Part shown: positions 61,207-64,000 of the stretch, piece by piece
Numbering within the stretch: the stretch's first letter is position 1
Layout: every line of letters begins with the position of its first letter
Assembly (NCBI GenBank): GCA_028571325.1
Contig: CP116767.1
Span: 1,331,150-1,395,149 of the forward strand
DNA length: 64,000 nucleotides
Source: Wolbachia endosymbiont of Ctenocephalides felis wCfeF
GTDB lineage: Bacteria; Pseudomonadota; Alphaproteobacteria; Rickettsiales; Anaplasmataceae
Direction: 5' to 3'
Notes under the pieces: generated by a model
Seen by the model: the letters and a program-made list of their open reading frames with translations, nothing else
Databases searched by the model: none
What the model was told of the DNA's origin: nothing
Made by a program: the position numbers and the translations under genes

Positions 61207-62869
61207 TACTCTTCTCCCTTAACATTTTTTCTTCATGAGCATTGCGCATTTCTTCCCGCAAAACAGCTAACTGTTCAGCCAGTAGGTCAACCTCGGCTTT
61301 TAGCTCTGCAATTCTTTCTTTTGATTTTATCTCAAGTAGTTTTATATCCTGATCTGTCGGTTGCTGTGCCTGCTGCTGCACTTGCTGCTGTAGCTGCTGA
61401 CCAATATTCAGCACTTTATCACGTAAAATCTTACTGCTTACAGTATCTTTATTTAAGAGCATTTCTGCCAGAAGTTCGATGCTTACTTGCTGATTAGCAA
61501 TACCACTCGCACCAAGATATTGCATGACACTTAGCATCAATTCATTATCTTTTTCACGTTGTTTTTCTAAAGATTCACTGATTTTAATTTTTACGTTTGT
61601 TTGCCTGCTAAAATTAACTAAAATCTCTAAAGTCTCATCATCTTGCGCTAGTTGATACGGAAGTAAGGAAAGCAGGACATTTCCTACTTGATTGAGCGTA
61701 ATCTGGTGAGCAAAATAGTATGAAGTGACGCTGCCTTCATTTTCCCTCAATTTATCACGTAAAGCAGCAGCAGATGAATATTTGCTGTCTTTGACAACAC
61801 TCGTAGTGTCACTCCAGATTTGTGACAACAAACTCAAAGATTGTTGCATCAGTATTGTAAGGTTTGGGTCAGAATCAACTGGTGGTATAACAATAGGCTG
61901 AATACCTTCCACTGGTGCATATTCCAGCAACAGTTCACGACGATCTCTAAAACGTTGAGCTTTCTCACCGCTGACACTTGCTTGTGGCACTAAAAAGCGG
62001 GGCTCACGACATTTAGCATCATCAGTCAGCCTTGTAGCACACAAATTATAGACTTTTTGTGCATCACGGCATAAGGCGCCAAGTGGTCTTGTCACCTCTC
62101 GATTATCAACATAATGAGAGCAGCCGCCATGAAACACCAGTGGCAAATATCTGTGACCATATAATTTTTTAGTTTCAAGAATTTCCTCGTTAGTAAAACG
62201 ATAAAAAGTTATACCATCATCTTTTTTTAAATATAGATCAGTAACTTCTATATAAGGAACAGTGTCTTCGTCTTTAAATTCTAATTTTGCAATTTTAGCT
62301 TGGGAATAGTCCATTTTTTCCAAGCTAGTTTTATATAAGCGATGAATAATACCACAGTAACGCCCATCGCCCTTATGCGGTTCATTACTATGTGGATCAA
62401 AAAAAAAGCTTTCAGTACCGTTTATTGCCCTGATTTTAAACGTCAATTCATCATCTTCTATATCTTCATTGTTGTAACCAAAACCAACATAAAGTGCAGA
62501 ATATCCGCCTATTATCGCTTCTTTTAGCGCTTTACTATATTCAACATGGTGGCCTTGACTAAAGATCAAATCAGTGATACAATTATGCATTGTTTGCATA
62601 ATTGCTGGATCAGGACTTTCACCATTAATCTTAAGTTCTAAGTCGTATTTTTTACCGCGAACAGTATCTAAAATTCTCTCAGCCATCGTAAAGGTGACAT
62701 TGAAAACTATAGGTTCTATACCAACACTCAGCAGCTCTCGCTGCTCATTCTCGGTATATTGCTGCCCCATAATTACGAATTTGTGCTGACGTTTCGCTTG
62801 CTGAATATTTTGACTCCAATAGTCAAACCAGCTATTTCTCAGTCTTGTCAGGCATTCAAGCTTAGTCAT
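61196..62869 (-). CDS. Portal protein, P22-like (podovirus type)
   Basis: 557 residues. Opening MTKLECLTRLRNSWFDYWSQNIQQAKRQ is typical of P22-like portals (dodecameric DNA entry ring). Other signs: VFNVTFTMAERILDTVRGK, the GGYSALYVGFGYNNEDIED segment and RPLGALCRDAQKVYNLCAT. The C-terminus is a coiled coil rich in Gln (QQLQQQVQQQAQQPTD) like the P22 portal barrel. It differs from the lambda-type portal of the usual WO prophage. The ATG overlaps the upstream gene stop (ATGA), so the genes are coupled. Full length. Confidence 0.8.
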   Translation of the reverse strand: MTKLECLTRLRNSWFDYWSQNIQQAKRQHKFVIMGQQYTENEQRELLSVGIEPIVFNVTFTMAERILDTVRGKKYDLELKINGESPDPAIMQTMHNCITDLIFSQGHHVEYSKALKEAIIGGYSALYVGFGYNNEDIEDDELTFKIRAINGTESFFFDPHSNEPHKGDGRYCGIIHRLYKTSLEKMDYSQAKIAKLEFKDEDTVPYIEVTDLYLKKDDGITFYRFTNEEILETKKLYGHRYLPLVFHGGCSHYVDNREVTRPLGALCRDAQKVYNLCATRLTDDAKCREPRFLVPQASVSGEKAQRFRDRRELLLEYAPVEGIQPIVIPPVDSDPNLTILMQQSLSLLSQIWSDTTSVVKDSKYSSAAALRDKLRENEGSVTSYYFAHQITLNQVGNVLLSLLPYQLAQDDETLEILVNFSRQTNVKIKISESLEKQREKDNELMLSVMQYLGASGIANQQVSIELLAEMLLNKDTVSSKILRDKVLNIGQQLQQQVQQQAQQPTDQDIKLLEIKSKERIAELKAEVDLLAEQLAVLREEMRNAHEEKMLREKSNAA

Positions 62870-64000
62870 TGCCTTCCCACTTCACGCAACCCTACTCTAA
62901 CACCACTCATTGCCGTTTTTTTCAGCGTTTCCATGATAAAACCACTTTGCTCTTCAATAATTCTTCCTTGTAAAGCTGCTAGTAGTTTTCGTGTTACTGG
63001 ATCTTTAGAAGAACCAAAAGAATATTGAGCAAATAATTTGGCAATTTGCCCATCGGCAAATCCATTGAGACCTATTCTTGCTAAAACTTCTCTAATAGCT
63101 CCTCCAGACAAATTACCAAACCATCCTGTTTTATTAGCAAAATCTAGCAATTTTTCTGAAGCAATAGGTGCTATGTACCTATTTCTAATAGTATTAGCAT
63201 TTTCTAATAAAAACCCTTTAATTATTTGGTCTTTAGCGAAAGTTCCATTATCAATGGCAATTTTTTCTGGTAATTCACCAAATATCTCAGCTACTTTTCT
63301 AACGTTTCCTTTTTCTAAAGCACTTTTCGCACCACTTAGCAGCCCCATCGTTTTACTGACATTGGCACGCAGTGGCAAAAAACGTTCCTCTATTTTGCTT
63401 ACAATATCTCTAAATTGATTTTCTGGTATGCCATATTTTTCAGCCAGTTTACGAGAGGATTCTCTGAATCCTGATAATATCTCAGAAAATTCTTTGGCTG
63501 TATAACTTCCCTCTTTACCAGAAAATTTCTTTGCTAAATCCCTAGTAACAATTTTTTGAAAAGGATTGACAGCGGTATTCTTTAAAAACTCTCCTACATC
63601 ATTTACTTTAATGTCTGGTACATCTTTTATTGCAGCATCAAAACCACGGCTGACTACATTACGTACAGGTTCCCTGCCTTGTTTAAAAAGACCTTTTACT
63701 GCCTTTCCACCTTTAGACACTACGCTACCCAGTCCATGACCTGCCAAAATTAAAAGCGCATCTTCTTCCGTATCAGTAAACGCATTAGGGAATGCATCTG
63801 GATCACCAGCTATAATCCTTTCAGCAGCCGTTCCGAGGTAGGCTCCTACCAAAGATCCAAGGCTACCACCTATAAATATTCCAATAGGTCCTAAAGGAGA
63901 TCCGAGCGCTGCTCCTATTGCAACAGCAGGAACATCTGCAATTATCTGTAGTCCCAGTTCCCGCAGAAAATTTTTCTTTATTTCTTTTGGTTCTTCACTT
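62866..64000 (-). CDS. Large phage-module protein, unknown (partial at right edge)
   Basis: The frame is open from the stop at 62866 to the window end, so the N-terminus is missing (at least 378 residues). The visible N-terminal part has Gly/Ala-rich hydrophobic stretches (ADVPAVAIGAALGSPLGPIG, FIGGSLGSLVGAYLG), then a helical, basic region (LLSGAKSALEKGNVRKVAEIFGELPEKI). Not recognised; glycine-rich membrane-active stretches recall injection proteins. It is directly upstream of the portal gene with a 4-bp ATGA overlap. Confidence 0.6.
   Translation of the reverse strand, partial: SEEPKEIKKNFLRELGLQIIADVPAVAIGAALGSPLGPIGIFIGGSLGSLVGAYLGTAAERIIAGDPDAFPNAFTDTEEDALLILAGHGLGSVVSKGGKAVKGLFKQGREPVRNVVSRGFDAAIKDVPDIKVNDVGEFLKNTAVNPFQKIVTRDLAKKFSGKEGSYTAKEFSEILSGFRESSRKLAEKYGIPENQFRDIVSKIEERFLPLRANVSKTMGLLSGAKSALEKGNVRKVAEIFGELPEKIAIDNGTFAKDQIIKGFLLENANTIRNRYIAPIASEKLLDFANKTGWFGNLSGGAIREVLARIGLNGFADGQIAKLFAQYSFGSSKDPVTRKLLAALQGRIIEEQSGFIMETLKKTAMSGVRVGLREVGRQ

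Overview
The window is AT-rich alphaproteobacterial DNA. Gene content points to a Wolbachia (Rickettsiales, Anaplasmataceae) chromosome: ankyrin-repeat proteins, WSP/P44-type outer-membrane proteins, scattered gene-transfer-agent (GTA) genes, pyruvate phosphate dikinase, a VirB2-like pilin, an IS110 insertion sequence, phage genes and many palindromic repeats, some in frame inside genes. No rRNA and no CRISPR array is present; one tRNA (Leu-CAA) was found. Strain and supergroup cannot be fixed from the sequence alone.

Layout. 1-1.5 kb: two tandem outer-membrane barrel genes, the first cut by the window edge. 2-6.5 kb: nth, icd and tandem RDD membrane-protein genes, one broken. 7-18 kb: housekeeping genes, mostly on the minus strand (ftsQ/ddl/fdxA; dut/holA/znuB/Mth938-like/ispE), with dprA, a glycerol-1-phosphate dehydrogenase-like gene and dapE. 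18-31 kb: addA, metG, a membrane/coiled-coil protein, dnaB, tRNA-Leu, an RDD gene, a VirB2-like pilin, an rpiB-ubiG fusion and dnaG. 31.8-36 kb: a GTA baseplate gene and a lineage-specific gene. 36-50 kb: ppdK, glpX, ychF and cca interspersed with host-interaction candidates (an ankyrin/coil-repeat protein, an OTU-type protease with basic nuclear-localisation-like motifs, a long coiled-coil protein) and a GTA prohead protease. 50-54.3 kb: an IS110 element inserted in a repeat, then dacA. 54.5-57.4 kb: a zincin-type metalloprotease candidate and an ankyrin protein. 58-64 kb: a minus-strand phage head module (large unidentified protein, P22-like portal, RuvC-like nuclease, Gly-rich protein, and a terminase fused to a transmembrane tail), running off the right edge.

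The most striking unexplained structure is a family of about nine intergenic repeat units (near 2.0, 7.0, 12.9, 13.3, 21.9, 26.8, 31.3, 50.8/52.5 and 53.8 kb). Each carries a near-consensus sigma70 promoter with exactly 17 bp between the boxes. Inside, most copies keep complementary GGCGT/ACGCC segments and a small hairpin whose sequence differs between copies while pairing is kept. This looks like a multicopy structured noncoding RNA family. Two genes (nth and an RDD gene) take their stop codon from the -35 box of the adjacent copy. Several copies form direct or inverted pairs that could drive rearrangement, and one was split between its -35 and -10 boxes by the IS110 element. The 271-bp left end of that IS is a candidate bridge RNA gene.

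Single-event gene decay is visible at three loci (a deletion with frameshift in an RDD gene, in-frame TGA at 14047-14049, in-frame TAA at 43566-43568). Palindromic elements inserted without frameshift are present in addA and the glycerol-1-phosphate dehydrogenase-like gene.
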